From: Anisakis pegreffii
Lineage: Eukaryota > Nematoda > Chromadorea > Rhabditida > Anisakidae
Direction: 5' to 3'
Length of the DNA: 64,000 nucleotides
Assembly (NCBI GenBank): GCA_035041965.1
Contig: JAPYMA010000406.1
Coordinates: 24,028 to 88,027, forward strand
Below the pieces are notes generated by a model. The model was not told the DNA's origin and did not search any database. It saw nothing but the letters and a program-made list of their open reading frames with translations. Positions 19,620-31,449 of the stretch are shown here, piece after piece. Every line of letters begins with the position of its first letter. Positions within the stretch are counted from its first letter, which is position 1. Both the position numbers and the translations under genes were made by a program.

Positions 19620-21130
19620 GATTACCGTCATCATATCGTCTGTTATCACAACTCTCTCACGTTCATCGTTCGAAGTTATCGTATCGCTGCTCTTCGACAA
19701 ATCCATCTCGCTTCATTCGCCGGCTCCCATATTTATTCGCTTGTTTTTTCTCCAAATTCTCCCCAAATGTTTTTCGTTATCTTCGTATTTTATCCGGTCC
19801 TCTCGAAATTTCAAATTCTTTTTTAAATTTTTTATTTTTTCATCAAATTTGGAACGTATCTATATAGTACTCAAACTTTAGTTGTTGTGCAAAAAAAAGC
19901 GTCACTTTATCTTTTAGATTTTGGTCGTAGGGTATTAGTAGTACGGATTTGAACGTGGAATAACTTCTGTTTCATCGTTGGCATATATCGCATCTTTTGG
20001 TTTTGGTTTATGATAATTTATTTTGAATTCTTTTTCGAATTGCTTTTCTGAGAGTGCCTTCTGTTTCGTTATCCACTTTTCGTTGTTTTCTTCTCATTCT
20101 TTTTGCGTTTATGCCCCGGCTTCCCTTTGTTTTATGGTGTGATTTAAATACGGCTTGATTGTGGTGTTTTTATCATTCTCATCAGAGGTTCATTGTTATT
20201 GTTGTCATCTTATTATTATTTTTATTTTTATTATTCATTATCGCGTGAATGTTTTTGTTATTGATTAGTGATATTTGTTATCATTATCATTTATATTATT
20301 ATTAATTTTATTATCGCTACTGTTATTATTATCGTATCAATAATTGTTTTTTGGTTTCGTTTAATCGAACCTAATTTATTTTAGCGTTTCATAATGTTTT
20401 TAATTCATGATTCTGATTGAAATAGATGCTGGTTTTCGATTTCTTAAAATAATAAGGTCGAATGTTAAGGTAGCAAGTAAAAAGGAAAGCAGATATGTGT
20501 GTGGGCATATGATGTACGTATGCTCTGCACTTTGACGTATTGTTTTGTTTTTTGTAATCGCTTTTTGTTGTAGTGATATGATGATAATACTATTTTTGTT
20601 GGATAATTTCATTGAGTCTTCCCTCTCGCCTCCTTTCTCGTCGTGGACAATTTATTGTGTGTTGTTCAGTGAAACTATTCCTCGAAAATTTGGTAGTATA
20701 TTATTTCTCTATTGAATTTTATCTTTAAAGTGCAAATGATGCTGTTCGTCGTTCCATTTTTTTGTTGTGTTTCTTTTATTTTGTTTGTTTGTTTTTTTTG
20801 TTAATTTTCGTTTCATCGATTTTCCTGAAAAGAAAAACGTTTTTTTGGTTCATTTTTGGTTTTGGTTTTTCTGTCGTCTAAATTCACATTGATTTTGTTG
20901 TGTGTTCAGAGTGGAATCCGTTTTGGAGAGTAGAGGGAAGGAAGTGAATGTTTGAGACTACTACTCACAGCAATTCAGCCATTGCAGTCGTTATTGTTGG
21001 CTTCTTTCCCCGAAAGATAAAAAATATATCAACGATTATATCACGAAGTTTCTGTTGCGTCGTACGTCGGTGGAAGTTGAGAACAAATGCAAATTTTATG
21101 AACGTCTAATCAATAAAATATCTGTTTGAA
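19620..21130 (+). other. Probable S6 kinase 3' UTR
   Basis: T-rich sequence directly after the stop codon, with many T runs and TTATT repeats, ending near AATAAA at 21112-21117. Open frames here (19528-19881) overlap the last coding exon in other frames and are not genes. The exact cleavage site is an inference. Confidence 0.55.
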
Positions 21131-22590
21131 TTCATCATTGTTTCACTTCATTTCGAGCACACACACACAGAGCAGTGAATTTGTATTGATGAAAGTAGTT
21201 GAGATGTATGGACTCGTTTAATTTTCGATTTTTTTGTGCTTTTATTTTGGAACATCAGTGAGAGTTATATTGGGATATGAGTTGTGGTCGAATTGAGTTA
21301 GTGACAAGACGATATGGTGTATTTGAGCAATGCTGTGAAATATGAGGCGTTCAAGTTTCGAACAACAGCTGCTTGGGGATTACGTAAGAATATATATATA
21401 TATATGTATCTATAAGAAAGGTAGAGTCTGAAGATAGTTGCAAAGGAGATCATTTTGATGAGAAATACTGGACCTTTATCAGTTACATTATTATGATAAT
21501 GTGGTATTGGTAGGATTAGGGATGAGGTCGTCGTTGAGGTGGTGGTCATCGTTCATTGTGTTTTTTCTTCTTCATTTACCTTCAAAAAAAAATTTCATTG
21601 TTTTGTTTCTAAATGTTTTCTTTATTTATTTTTGTGAATTTTGAATTTGTTTCATTCTTCCACAATCGAAATTCAGTGCAATATTGAAGGAGTATGCATT
21701 GAATGGTATTGTCTTTTTGAATCTTTTTTTTCGGATATTGACCGTTGTTTTAGAGTTGATTTTATTGTTGATCGGATTTGTTTTGTTATATCATCGGATT
21801 TGTTTTGTTATATCATTTATTATATTTTACTTATTTGTTTTTTGTTCGTTTGTTTTTCTAGATTTTTTTGTTTTTTTGAATCGACGATGGATGATCATTA
21901 TCAATGATATATATTCGTCATCATTATATGATTGTTGCGTAACGTGCAGAAATTCTTCATTAAATGTTGTTATTATGAATGATTACTTTGGTGAAGTAAT
22001 TGTTGTTGGTTGTGCAGCCGTCTTCATCCTCGTCCACGACAATACACTAGTGAGTGAATGCTATCATCGTCGCATTACTATGAGCAGATTTGAGCAATGA
22101 GTGAGAATTTTCACTGGATTTTGACGAATGAAGAAGAACATTCCTTGGAGACAGTTGAAGGAGAGTCTTTTTCTGAAAACTCTTGTGATAGCGAAATTGC
22201 TACCCGAAGGAATTTTTGAAAGGAATGAAGACGAAAAATTGTTTTCATTTCAGATACTCAGAGACTCTCATATTGAGAATAATGAAATGTTGTTGCCGTT
22301 ATTCTTTGTACGATCATGTGTGTCTCTCAAGTGTCAATTGCACTGAAGGTTTCATCAATAAAAGCTCAGCAAACGAATTCCAGAGCAGATGGTTCTGAAT
22401 AGAACGAACCATCGAATGGGTCTCAAAACAGCAAAAGCGGATAATCATAATTGGGGGACCGAAAAAAGTTATCGTCAAGAAGAAAATGGTGTCAATATCA
22501 AAAAAAAGTATCAAAATGATATTCCTATAGAAGTGTATCAAAAAGTATCAAAATGATATTCCTATAGAAGTGTATCACTGATCACATCAT
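21131..22590. other. Intergenic, T-rich to low-complexity
   Basis: No supported gene. Includes a short TA run near 21391 and, at about 22507-22576, a 40-odd-base direct repeat (core GATATTCCTATAGAAGTG) present twice in tandem. Confidence 0.4.
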
Positions 22591-23440
22591 AAAGATCAAA
22601 AAGGCAGAGTTGGGCGCAGTTATAGAATCGTTGAAGTAGTTTGACATATCCTCAGAAAGTCACTTATATCTCTTAAATTGAGCAAAACAACACATGCTGA
22701 CATATCCTCAGAAAATCATCCGATAACACAACACTCCGAAAGATGAGAATTCGCTGAATCCGATTTCACCAACAAACCGTAGTGTTGTGGGGCAAACTTG
22801 AAGGTAAATGTAACTGGAAAATGGTACTCATACTAGCAATACAGTAATAAAGTTAGTAAGTAGTAATTAGTAAGTAAATTAGTGAAGTAATAAGTAGATT
22901 AGTAAATTAGTAAGCAATACAGTAGTAAAATCTCAATCAACTAGTGACATGACAGGCTTAACTGGACTGTATCTAAGGCAATTATGCAAAATCGCTCGAC
23001 AACATGTATACTTTCCTGAAACTAGGGAACTCCTGAAGTCCATTTTGAAAAGCACTCGCGGGTTACTGAGCAAACCTGATTGTGAGGATACAGATAGTCT
23101 GAAAATGCTACACGTGATATTCCTATGGAACTGTATCATTGATCAGGTCACAGAGATCAAAAATGTGCAGCTTGACTGCATTACAAAGTGGCTCAAATAT
23201 CTTCAGAAAATCAGCTATAACTCTTGAAATAAGCGGAATCTCCGACAACGTATGTGATATTTTGAAAACTGAGAATCTGCTGAATTCGATGGTACCAAAA
23301 AACCATGGTGTTGCCAGGCAAACTTGAGGATAAAGGTAGTTTGAAAATAGCACTCATGACAGCCCTATGAAATCGCTCAGCTGTATAACTCATCTAGCTT
23401 AATTGAGCTGCATCTAAAGAAAGTATGCAAAATTGTCATT
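22590..23440 (+). repeat. Dispersed repeat family, two copies
   Basis: Two diverged copies (about 22590-22830 and 23100-23400) share an ordered series of words: a GATCA..AGATCAAAAA start, a CCTCAGAAA block, a CTGAATTCGAT-like block and a GGCAAACTTGAGG-like end. Between them, 22840-22935 is a TAGTAA-type simple repeat. Related copies lie at 26640-26850 and, inverted, at 40198-40870. No transposase or terminal inverted repeat is visible. Confidence 0.55.
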
Positions 23441-23469
23441 GATATTTAGGTCTGGCACAGATCATTTCC

Positions 23470-23615
23470 CGAGTTACTTTAATCTCTTTGCATTTGTTCA
23501 CTACAAGTTCCCTTTGTAGCCGTGATACTAAAGGTGTTGCATGGCCACCGTTTCGCTGAGATCATGGCTCATCGCTGCGAAATCATTCAACATAATGTAT
23601 ACATTGAATGCAAAT
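23470..23615 (-). pseudogene. Decayed copy of the coding fragment at 27985-28195
   Basis: On the minus strand the sequence aligns with the open fragment at 27985-28195 (shared MSxDLxxTxAMQHL), but several in-frame stops follow AMQHL. It sits at the same relative position beside duplicated unit A as the intact fragment does beside unit B, so it was probably duplicated with it and then lost function. Confidence 0.5.
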
Positions 23616-24186
23616 AAGACATATTTTGTGAAAAGTTGTCAAATTATGAAATAGCGATGTATTGAACATGCTAACATGAGATGATCAGTTCAGCAGAGAA
23701 CAAAATGAAGAAACAACAAATGATTTGGATGACATGCTGAGGTGATCAGTTCGGCAGCGAATGAAATCACATCAAATTCAACAGCGAATGAAATCACATC
23801 AATTAAATGAAACAACAGAATGAATGATCCTTCTGAATCTTGAGATTGCATTTGAAGATCATCGAGCACAATTTCACATCGTCACATTTGTGGTGTTTCA
23901 TTCTAATCTGGTATCGCCTTCGACGGTTCGTTCATCTGTTAACTTGGATCATCTCAGAAATATCAGTTTGTATGGTTAATATCCACTGTGAGATGAATGA
24001 TGATCAAAGGAACGCCAACTGATGCATTATTCCATTCGAAAACTATTTGCAGTTTAGATTTTAAATTGTTTTAATGAAAGTATGAGGATTGCATTAGTTA
24101 ACAGTGGATATTAATTATGATCGAGACGCTTTAATGATTTAGTTACATTCACGTTACGTGATCCAATATTGACAACTCATTGCATA

Positions 24187-25796
24187 CTAAATCGAAAGAT
24201 GGATCATCTGAACCTGAGATGTGGCAGATTGTGCTTGAATCTCTGGTCTCAATACTTCAGATCCCATTGCCGATTTATCGGATTGATCCAATTGCTTGTT
24301 CAACTTCTTTCCAACTGACAACTTTCCAATCACATCTGCCCACATACGTGCCAAACAATACCCGATTCCCAAATCCAAATCCAGCAATAAACTCAGTAAC
24401 GGTCCTAATATGACAGGTAGCGTTAATGATGATGAGCAATCTGAAACGGTAATGTTCTTCAGACGCACACGTTTAAAAATCTAGTCTATGAAAAATCTGA
24501 CCCAAGTCGTGGGAATGGGATGGGACGCTCAGTTCAATTTCAAACTCAAACTCAAAAAAAAACCAAACCAGTCACAGCATGTCTCTGCGAATGAATTTGA
24601 TATTTCTTAAATATTCATTTCTCCATTTCTAATCTGATATTTATTTCTTGACCAATCCCAACTGGAGACTCATCAACGTGCAATGATAATCATCGAGAGC
24701 AAATGACGTTTCGATGTGTGCCAACCTGGTTGTGAATATGCTATCGACTCCCAGTCATCCTCATCTTCATCCATAAGCATTGGATTAATTGCATGTTTTT
24801 GTTGTTGTACGGGTGTTGTTTGGGTTGATATTGTTATGGTATCGGTTGTCGATGCGGTTGTGGTTGTCGATGTACTGCTTGTGGTTGGGGTTAGGGTTGT
24901 GGTTGGGGTTGTAGGTGTGGTTGGGGTTGTAGTTGTGGTTGGGGTTGTAGTTGTGGTTGGGGTTGTAGTTGTGGTTGGGGTTGTAGTTGTGGTTGGGGTT
25001 GTAGTTGTGGTTGAGGTTGTAGTTGTGGTTGGGGTTGTAGTTGTGGTTGGGGTTGTAGTTGTGGTTGGGGTTGTAGTTGTGGTTGGGGTTGTAGTTGTGA
25101 ATATGGTTGCGATTGTAGGTATCGGTATGGTTGTGGTTGTGGTTGACGGTGTGGTTGTGCTTGAGGTTGTCAATATGAGTGGGGATTCGCACCAGGCACC
25201 GAACCAATATTCGTAGTTTGTGTCGCCTGTCCATCTAATATCGATTGTTCTCATAGAACAGTCAGTCATCAAATCGCACTGCAATGTGAGACAGATTTCT
25301 GTCAATTAAATTCAACTAAGTAAGTGTTCACGATTCCCTCTCCCTAGAAATTATTGCGCAATACGGGAGAGTGGCTCAACACCTGTGTGCTCGTCAAATC
25401 ATCAATAATCCAAGTTAGAATTTAATGAACACAAATGTTATTATCGTTAGCTGCACGGAAGAATGTCAATGAAGGAAGAATGTGATATTAGTGATACTGT
25501 GATAACAGAGAGGCATAAACTCGTAATGAGTTGCAGTTGGATTTGCTGACGATGAGTGTTGACGAGTAAGGAATTTATGAAACGATTACAATATTACGAA
25601 AATGAATTTGCGCAAGTTCAGTGTGCTACTTACTGGGTTAGAAGGATGACATGAAATAATAAAGGTGCCAGCGTGTGTCTCGTTGACTCCCAACATTCTG
25701 AATAGTTTAGGCAAATCTTGTCGACACTGTACGTTGGGGTGCTTTTGAGGATGAAAGCGCATTGAATTCAACTTAAAGATATCAACATCAGTAATA

Positions 25797-25870
<74 letters not shown>

Positions 25871-26426
25871 AACGTCACCATCAGCCACAATATCAACATC
25901 GAGATCACGGCAAACTCTCTCTATATTACTGATTTCCTGAAAATGTGTTCGCATGAAAGTGCTAAACTTCCATTACAAGACCGCACTGATATGCCATAAT
26001 ATGGTGGTTTTGTTGAACGAACGATCTTCGAACGGCGCATATCAGGAACACCGAAACGAAGACTGAACAAAGTAGTCATAAATGAAAACATTCGTGACAA
26101 GTGGAAAGAAATGCCCTGAGTAAAGCAGTTCGAAGTACTGAGGCGTTAGTATAAGCAGTAAACAAAAAAGAGGTCAACGCTCATCACTTATTAAATTAAG
26201 CTTTCTAGAAATGCATAAACGCTTGCTAAGAAACAAGACAGAGATTGAAAGCAGAGATTAAATTAGCCAACGCATTTCCGTTGCTTACTTCGTACATCGT
26301 TCTATTGTAAAGAGCACACGCTTTGAATCTTTTCGCAGCCGTAGAGCGCGAAGCTGCGGTAAAAAGCACCGCCAGCAGCAAACAAGAGCGCATCCCACTC
26401 TCGTTGACCTTCCAAATGATCAACAT
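24187..26426 (-). CDS. Secreted/membrane mucin-like protein, paralogue A
   Basis: Four exons: 26426-26289 (or from the second Met at 26393), 25936-25634, 25278-24726, 24440-24187 (stop 24189-24187). Phases agree; 415 aa, or 404 from the second Met, which gives the cleaner signal peptide (MRSCLLLAVLFTAASRSTAA). The mature part has scattered cysteines, a run of about 20 Ile in exon 2 encoded by an AAT/ATT triplet repeat, and in exon 3 a long stalk of six-residue repeats (P-T-T-T-T-T), a likely O-glycosylation region. An acidic segment (MLMDEDEDDWESIAYSQP) precedes a hydrophobic segment (LTLPVILGPLLSLLL) and a tail of about 55 residues. No family recognised. Expected location is the cell surface or secretory route. 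Splice sites are inferred from phase, GT/AG and agreement with the paralogue at 28959-30838. Confidence 0.7.
24880..25120 (-). repeat. 18-bp coding minisatellite (Thr/Pro stalk)
   Basis: About a dozen near-perfect copies of GGTTGGGGTTGTAGTTGT on the plus strand. Read on the minus strand it encodes TTTTPT units in frame, within exon 3 of gene A. Absent from paralogue B, so it expanded after or around the duplication. Confidence 0.9.
25791..25868 (-). repeat. AAT triplet microsatellite inside exon 2 of gene A
   Basis: A nearly pure AAT run on the plus strand that reads ATT (Ile) in frame on the minus strand. The same residues (DVDI) flank it on both sides, suggesting expansion from a small local duplication. 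Paralogue B has no such run. Confidence 0.9.
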
Positions 26427-26639
26427 TTTCGGTGAAAGTAGAAAGGCAATAAAACAATTTGCAAATTTCGCTGTTACTCGAACGTATTCAAATCATTTTT
26501 GGTCGGTATTTGTTCCGATCGTTGATATTCAAAATTTAGCTGTATTTGAAGTGAACGAAAGTTTCATCTAGGAAGACACAAAACTTTTCAGAAATTACAA
26601 GGCCTTTTCTGTTTGGCGGAATTCAAGAATTATCACAAT

Positions 26640-27315
26640 ATTGATAAGATTGAAGATATAAGTCTGTTCGGTGATCTCAACAGCTGCTTCTCTGAAGGTA
26701 AATAAAATTGCCCGACAAAATTCATATTTTTCTGAAAGTAGAGAACCTGTGGAATTCGATGATGTGAAGAAACCACTATGTTATTGGGAAAACCTGAGAG
26801 GACTGACTCTTTGAAGATGGTGACCCTCAGACTGCCGCGCTGATGTATGTATTGATCTATAGCAGTGCTTCTATAGGGGTGAGATTACGCATTTTGAGTA
26901 ATTTGGGGGTGTCGGGAAATTAGTATTTCATGCAGTTGTTATGTTATAATAGAACGCCATTGTGATGGTGCATTTTCACTTGGGCATTTAAATGCGGTTA
27001 GTTCATGCAAATACTCTTCTTTCTCCTATTTCCTCACTATCATTAGGTCGTCCGAGGCTAAACAAAAGTCTGTTCGGTCGCCAATGTTTTGTAAGTCCAT
27101 CGATATATTCACTGATATCGTCACTCATCAACACTGACGACTGACTGAGAGAAACTAATGCTTGGTGATGTTTTGGCAGGGTGAAACGCCGTTGTGATGG
27201 TGCATTTTTCACTCGGATATCTAAACGTGGCTCGCTGATGGAAACATTCTTCGTTATCATATTTTTTGAGTATCTCCAACTCGCCTAGTCCTGAACAAAA
27301 GTCAGTCTGAAGTAG
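26640..27315 (+). repeat. Repeat cluster between duplicated units
   Basis: 26640-26850 is another copy of the dispersed family seen at 22590-23400. 26945-27110 and 27175-27315 are a direct duplication of each other (shared core GTGATGGTGCATTTT, later a shared GAACAAAAGTC-like end), about 230 bp apart and moderately diverged. Confidence 0.55.
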
Positions 27316-27319
27316 GTAC

Positions 27320-27984
27320 AATTATTTCGTAGTCAAAAGGTCAAAGATACGTCCGTCCTGTGTTCTGCCCTGGAACAATATGTTTTCTTGGTATCATTGC
27401 TTCTTTATTTTTTTCTTTTGAGACAGAGAATTTCAATTCCTTCAGTATATACGCCAATTATGACAATCGAACATCACCATTGGTCACGCCAAGTGGCATA
27501 ACTCCCGTAATTTATCAACTGGCGTTAATATTCAAACGAAGCTTCTGTAGTACTCAATCTCGGCTGCAAGATGGTATATATCGTGATTATAAATTCCCCT
27601 GTCGGGTGGGTAACAATTCAAATTATTTCTTGAACTTTTACACTTAAAGCGAAATCGAGAAGAGCTCGAACATATCTTGATTGCTGGCAAATCTATATAT
27701 ATCATGTTTAATCCACTTAGATCTGCGCTACAACGTGGTATATAAATTGCCCGGATTTATTCCAGTTCAATGGGGAAGAAATTATCGAGTGATTTCTGAA
27801 CTCATATCGAGTGATAATCCGAGTTCCGTTACGTGGCGAAATATCGGTCCGTTCTTACTTAGCGAATTGTCAGCATTCCGATTTCATTAACGTTGGAAAG
27901 TTAACTGAACTGAAAGTGCAGCGTTGAGAAATTGATACAACACAGACGGCCCATCTCTGATGATTATTTGTTAGTAATCAGCGT
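27320..27984. other. No supported gene
   Basis: Short plus-strand open frames at 27360-27647 and 27681-27890 share a vaguely similar GGTATATA..AAATT..CCC block, suggesting an old internal duplication. No domain or splice structure supports a gene. Confidence 0.3.
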
Positions 27985-28195
27985 AGGTTGTGTTATTGTA
28001 ACTGGTGCAGATGATGTCCCAGGTGAGTTTAATCTCTTTGCATTTGCTTTTAAAAGTGCCCTCGTGACATTTGTGTTTTTATCCGCGAGATGTTGCATGG
28101 CCAATGTTTTGCCGAGATCTTGGCTCATCGCTACGAGATCTTCCAACGTAATGTAGACACCATAAGGAATGGCAGTTGAGAAAAAGAAAACCGTT
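27985..28195 (-). CDS. Coding-like fragment, unrecognised
   Basis: The minus strand is open for about 65 codons, including PYGVYITLEDLVAMSQDLG and AMQHLADKNTNVTRALL, then meets a possible donor at CCA|GTTAC (28003/28002). Composition is protein-like, with a helical, charged character. The decayed copy at 23470-23615 preserves the same register before its stops. No start codon or acceptor is clear, so this is either one exon of a gene or a remnant. Function unknown. Confidence 0.35.
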
Positions 28196-28328
28196 TTGGA
28201 GATGTTGGATGATTCTGATTAATGTGGCATTATGATGCGTGTATAACTGTCATTTAGAAGAAATAAGTTTATTGAAATTATAATATCAAACAACAAAAAA
28301 TTCACGATGTTGAATTGCACAAATGATC

Positions 28329-30946
28329 ACAAAAGATCGAAGTCGAAATATAATTGATCAATGTTATTTTTGGATGTCCTCAAATAGATTTGCTTGCAAA
28401 TTTCATTGAATAATCAATTTCTTATCAATAGAATTGAAAATATTCATTACAAACTCGATGACCTTTGAAAATATTATTGCAGAAACAACAAATGATGAAG
28501 AAACAAATGATTCGGATGGCATATTGAAGTGATCAGCTCGGCAGAGAATGAAATCACATCAAATTCAACATCAATTAAATGAAACAACAGAATGAATGAT
28601 CCTTCTGAATCTTAAGATTGCAATTGAAGATCATCGAGCACAATTTCACATCGTCACATTTGTGGTGTTGCATTCAAATCTGGTATCGCATTCGACGGTT
28701 CGTTCATCTGTTAACTTGGATCATCTCAGAAATATCAGTTTGTATGGTTAATATCCACTGTGAGATGAATGATGATCAAAGGAATGCCAACTGATGCATT
28801 ATTCCATTCGAAAACTATTTGCAGTTTAGATTTTAAATTGTTTTAATGAAAGTATGAGGATTGTATTAGTTAACAGTGGATATTAATTATGATCGAGACG
28901 CTTTAATGATTTAGTTACATTCACGTTACGTGATCCAATATTGACAACTCATTGCATACTAAATCGAAAGATGGATCATCTGAACCTGAGATGTGGCAGA
29001 TTGTGCTTGAATCTCTGGTCTCAATACTTCAGATCCCATTGCCGATTTATCGGATTGATCCAATTGCTTGTTCAACTTCTTTCCAACTGACAACTTTCCA
29101 ATCACATCTGCCCACATACGTGCCAAACAATACCCGATTCCCAAATCCAAATCCAGCAATAAACTCAGTAACGGTCCTAATATGATAGGTAGCGTTAATG
29201 ATGATGAGCAATCTGAAACGGTAATGTTCTTCAGACGCACACGTTTAAAAATCTAGTCTATGAAAAATCTGACCCAAGTCGTGGGAATGGGATGGGACGC
29301 TCAGTTCAATTTCAAACTCAAAAAAAAAACAAACCAAACCAATCGCAGCATGTCTCTGCGAATGAATTTGATATTTCTTAAATATTCATTTCTCCATTTC
29401 TAATCTGATATTTATTTCTTGACCAATCCCAACTGGAGACTCATCAACGTGCAATGATAATCATCGAGAGCAAATGACGTTTCGATGTGTGCCAACCTGG
29501 TTGTGAATATGCTATCGACTCCCAGTCATCCTCATCTTCATCCATAAGCATTGGATCAATTGCATGTTTTTGTTGTTGTACGGGTGTTGCTCGGGTTGAT
29601 ATTGATTCTATTGCGATTTTAGGTATCGGTATGGTTGTGCTTGAGGTCGTCGATGTGAGTGGGGGTTCGAGGGTCGTTGATTCTGTATCCTTGCACTCGA
29701 CATCGAACCGATATTGGAATTTTGTTTTGGTTTGATCATACACCGTACTGATTTTAATCACATAACACTTGTAAAACATATCAACGCACTGCAATGTGAG
29801 AGAGATTTCTGTCAATTGAATTCAACTAAGTGTTCACGATTCCCTCTCCCTAGAAATTATTGCGCAATACGGGAGAGTGGCTCAACACCTGTGTGCTCGT
29901 CAAATCATCAATAATCCAAGTTAGAATTTAATGAACACAAATGTTATTATCGTTAGCTGCACGGAAAGAAGAATGTCAATGAAGGAAGAATGTGATATTA
30001 GTGATACTGGTGATAACAGAGAGGCATAAACTCGTAATGAGTTGCAGTTGGATTTGCTGACGATGAGTGTTGACGAGTAAGGAATTTATGAAACGATTAC
30101 AATATTACGAAAATGAATTTGCGCAACTTCAGTGTGCTACTTACTTTGATTTCAGGTGGACATGAAATAACAAAGGTGCCAGCGTTTGGCTCTTCGACTC
30201 CCAACATTCTGAATAGTTTAAAAAACCTTCGTTTACATACTGTTTTCGGCTGCCGTTCAGGATAAAAGCGCATAAAACCCTTCTTAAAGATATTAACATC
30301 GAGATATCGGCAAGTTGCTAAACTTTGGAATTCCTGAAAATGTGTTCGCATGAAAGTGCTAAACTTCCATTACAAGACCGCACTGATATGCCATAATATG
30401 GTGGTTTTGTTGAGCGAACGATCTTCGAACGGCGCATATCAGGAACACCGAAACGAAGACTGAACAAAGTAGTCATAAATGAAAACATTCGTGACAAGTG
30501 GAAAGAAATGCCCTGAGTAAAGCAGTTCGAAGTACTGAGGCGTTAGTATAAGCAGTAAACAAAAAAGAGGTCAACGCTCATCACTTATTAAATTAAACTT
30601 TCTAGAAATGCATAAACGCTTGCTAAGAAACAAGACAGAGATTGAAAGCAGAGATTAAATTAGCCAACGCATTTCCGTTGCTTACATTGGGCATCGGTTT
30701 ATCGTTCCAAACGGACGCGTAGAAACCTCGATCTGGTTTTTTTTCCGCAGCCGTAAAGCGCGAAGCTGCGGTAAAAAGCACCGCCAGCAGCAAACAAGAG
30801 CGCATCCCACTCTCGTTGACCTTCCAAATGATCAACATTTTCGGTGAAAGTAGAAAGGCAATAAAACAATTTGCAAATTTCGCTGTTACTCGAACGTATT
30901 CAAATCATTTTTCGTCGGTATTTGTTCCGATCGTTGATATTCAAAA
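28329..30946 (-). repeat. Duplicated unit B (contains membrane-protein gene B)
   Basis: Direct duplicate of 23685-26540. Its right end runs straight into a third, truncated copy (30950-31440) whose start repeats the start of unit B (CACAAAAGATCGAAGTCG at 28329 and about 30949). Confidence 0.85.
28959..30838 (-). CDS. Secreted/membrane protein, paralogue B
   Basis: Four exons: 30838-30686 (second Met at 30805), 30333-30145, 29788-29497, 29212-28959 (stop 28961-28959); phases agree, 295 or 284 aa. The signal peptide (MRSCLLLAVLFTAASRFTAA) is one residue different from paralogue A, and the final exon also differs by one residue. The mature N-terminus (EKKPDRGFYASVWND...) shares nothing obvious with A. 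Exon 2 keeps KLFRMLGV and NAGTFVISC. Exon 3 has a short Ser/Thr stalk without the repeat expansion and the same acidic MLMDEDEDDWESIAYSQP end. Six cysteines in the ectodomain suggest disulphides. No family recognised. The structure is supported by exact intron correspondence with A. Confidence 0.72.
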
Positions 30947-30949
30947 TTC

Positions 30950-31440
30950 ACAAAAGATCGAAGTCGAAATATAATTGATCAATGTTATTTTTGGATGTCC
31001 TCAAATAGATTTGATTGCAATTTTTATTGAAGAATCAATTTCTTATCAATAGAATTAAAGATATTCATTACAAACTCGATGACCTTTGAAAATATTATTG
31101 CAGAAACAACAAATGATGAAGAAACAAATGATTCGGATGGCATACTGAGATGACCAGTTCAACAGAGAATAAAATGAAGAAACAACAAATGATTTGGATG
31201 ACATACTGAAGTGATCAGTTCGACAGAGAATGAAATCACATCAAATTCAACAACAATTAAATGAAACAACAGAATGAATGATCCTTCTGAATCTTAAGAT
31301 TGCAATTGAAGATCATCGAGCGCAAGTTCACATCGTCACATTTGTGGTGTTGCGTTCAAATTTGTTATCGCCTTCGACGTTTCATCAGTCTCTTAATTTG
31401 GCTCATTTCAGAAATATCAGTTTGCACTGTGACGATTTCT
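30950..31440 (-). repeat. Truncated third copy of the duplicated unit
   Basis: Matches 28329-28760 and, in part, 23690-23960, that is, the 3' flank of the membrane-protein genes. It stops before reaching coding sequence, so only non-coding flank remains. Confidence 0.75.
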
Positions 31441-31449
31441 TGCTCTTGT

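Larger units (their letters stand above)
23685..26540 (-). repeat. Duplicated unit A (contains membrane-protein gene A)
   Basis: Direct duplicate of 28329-30946; the exon-4 copies are 4772 bp apart. Non-coding parts match almost base for base (in intron 1, about 350 bp, I count two differences). The coding ectodomain differs strongly, and unit A also holds an 18-bp minisatellite and an AAT triplet run that unit B lacks. Confidence 0.85.

Noticed and set aside
21641..22100. Hydrophobic plus-strand frames rich in Phe, Ile and Cys
   Set aside because: Arise from T-rich DNA read in frame; two overlapping frames are equally open, with no family match.
24716..25216. Plus-strand Val/Gly-repeat protein, and the other minus frame rich in NHNYNP
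   Set aside because: Other reading frames of the 18-bp minisatellite; only the Thr/Pro frame continues in phase with flanking exons shared by the paralogue.
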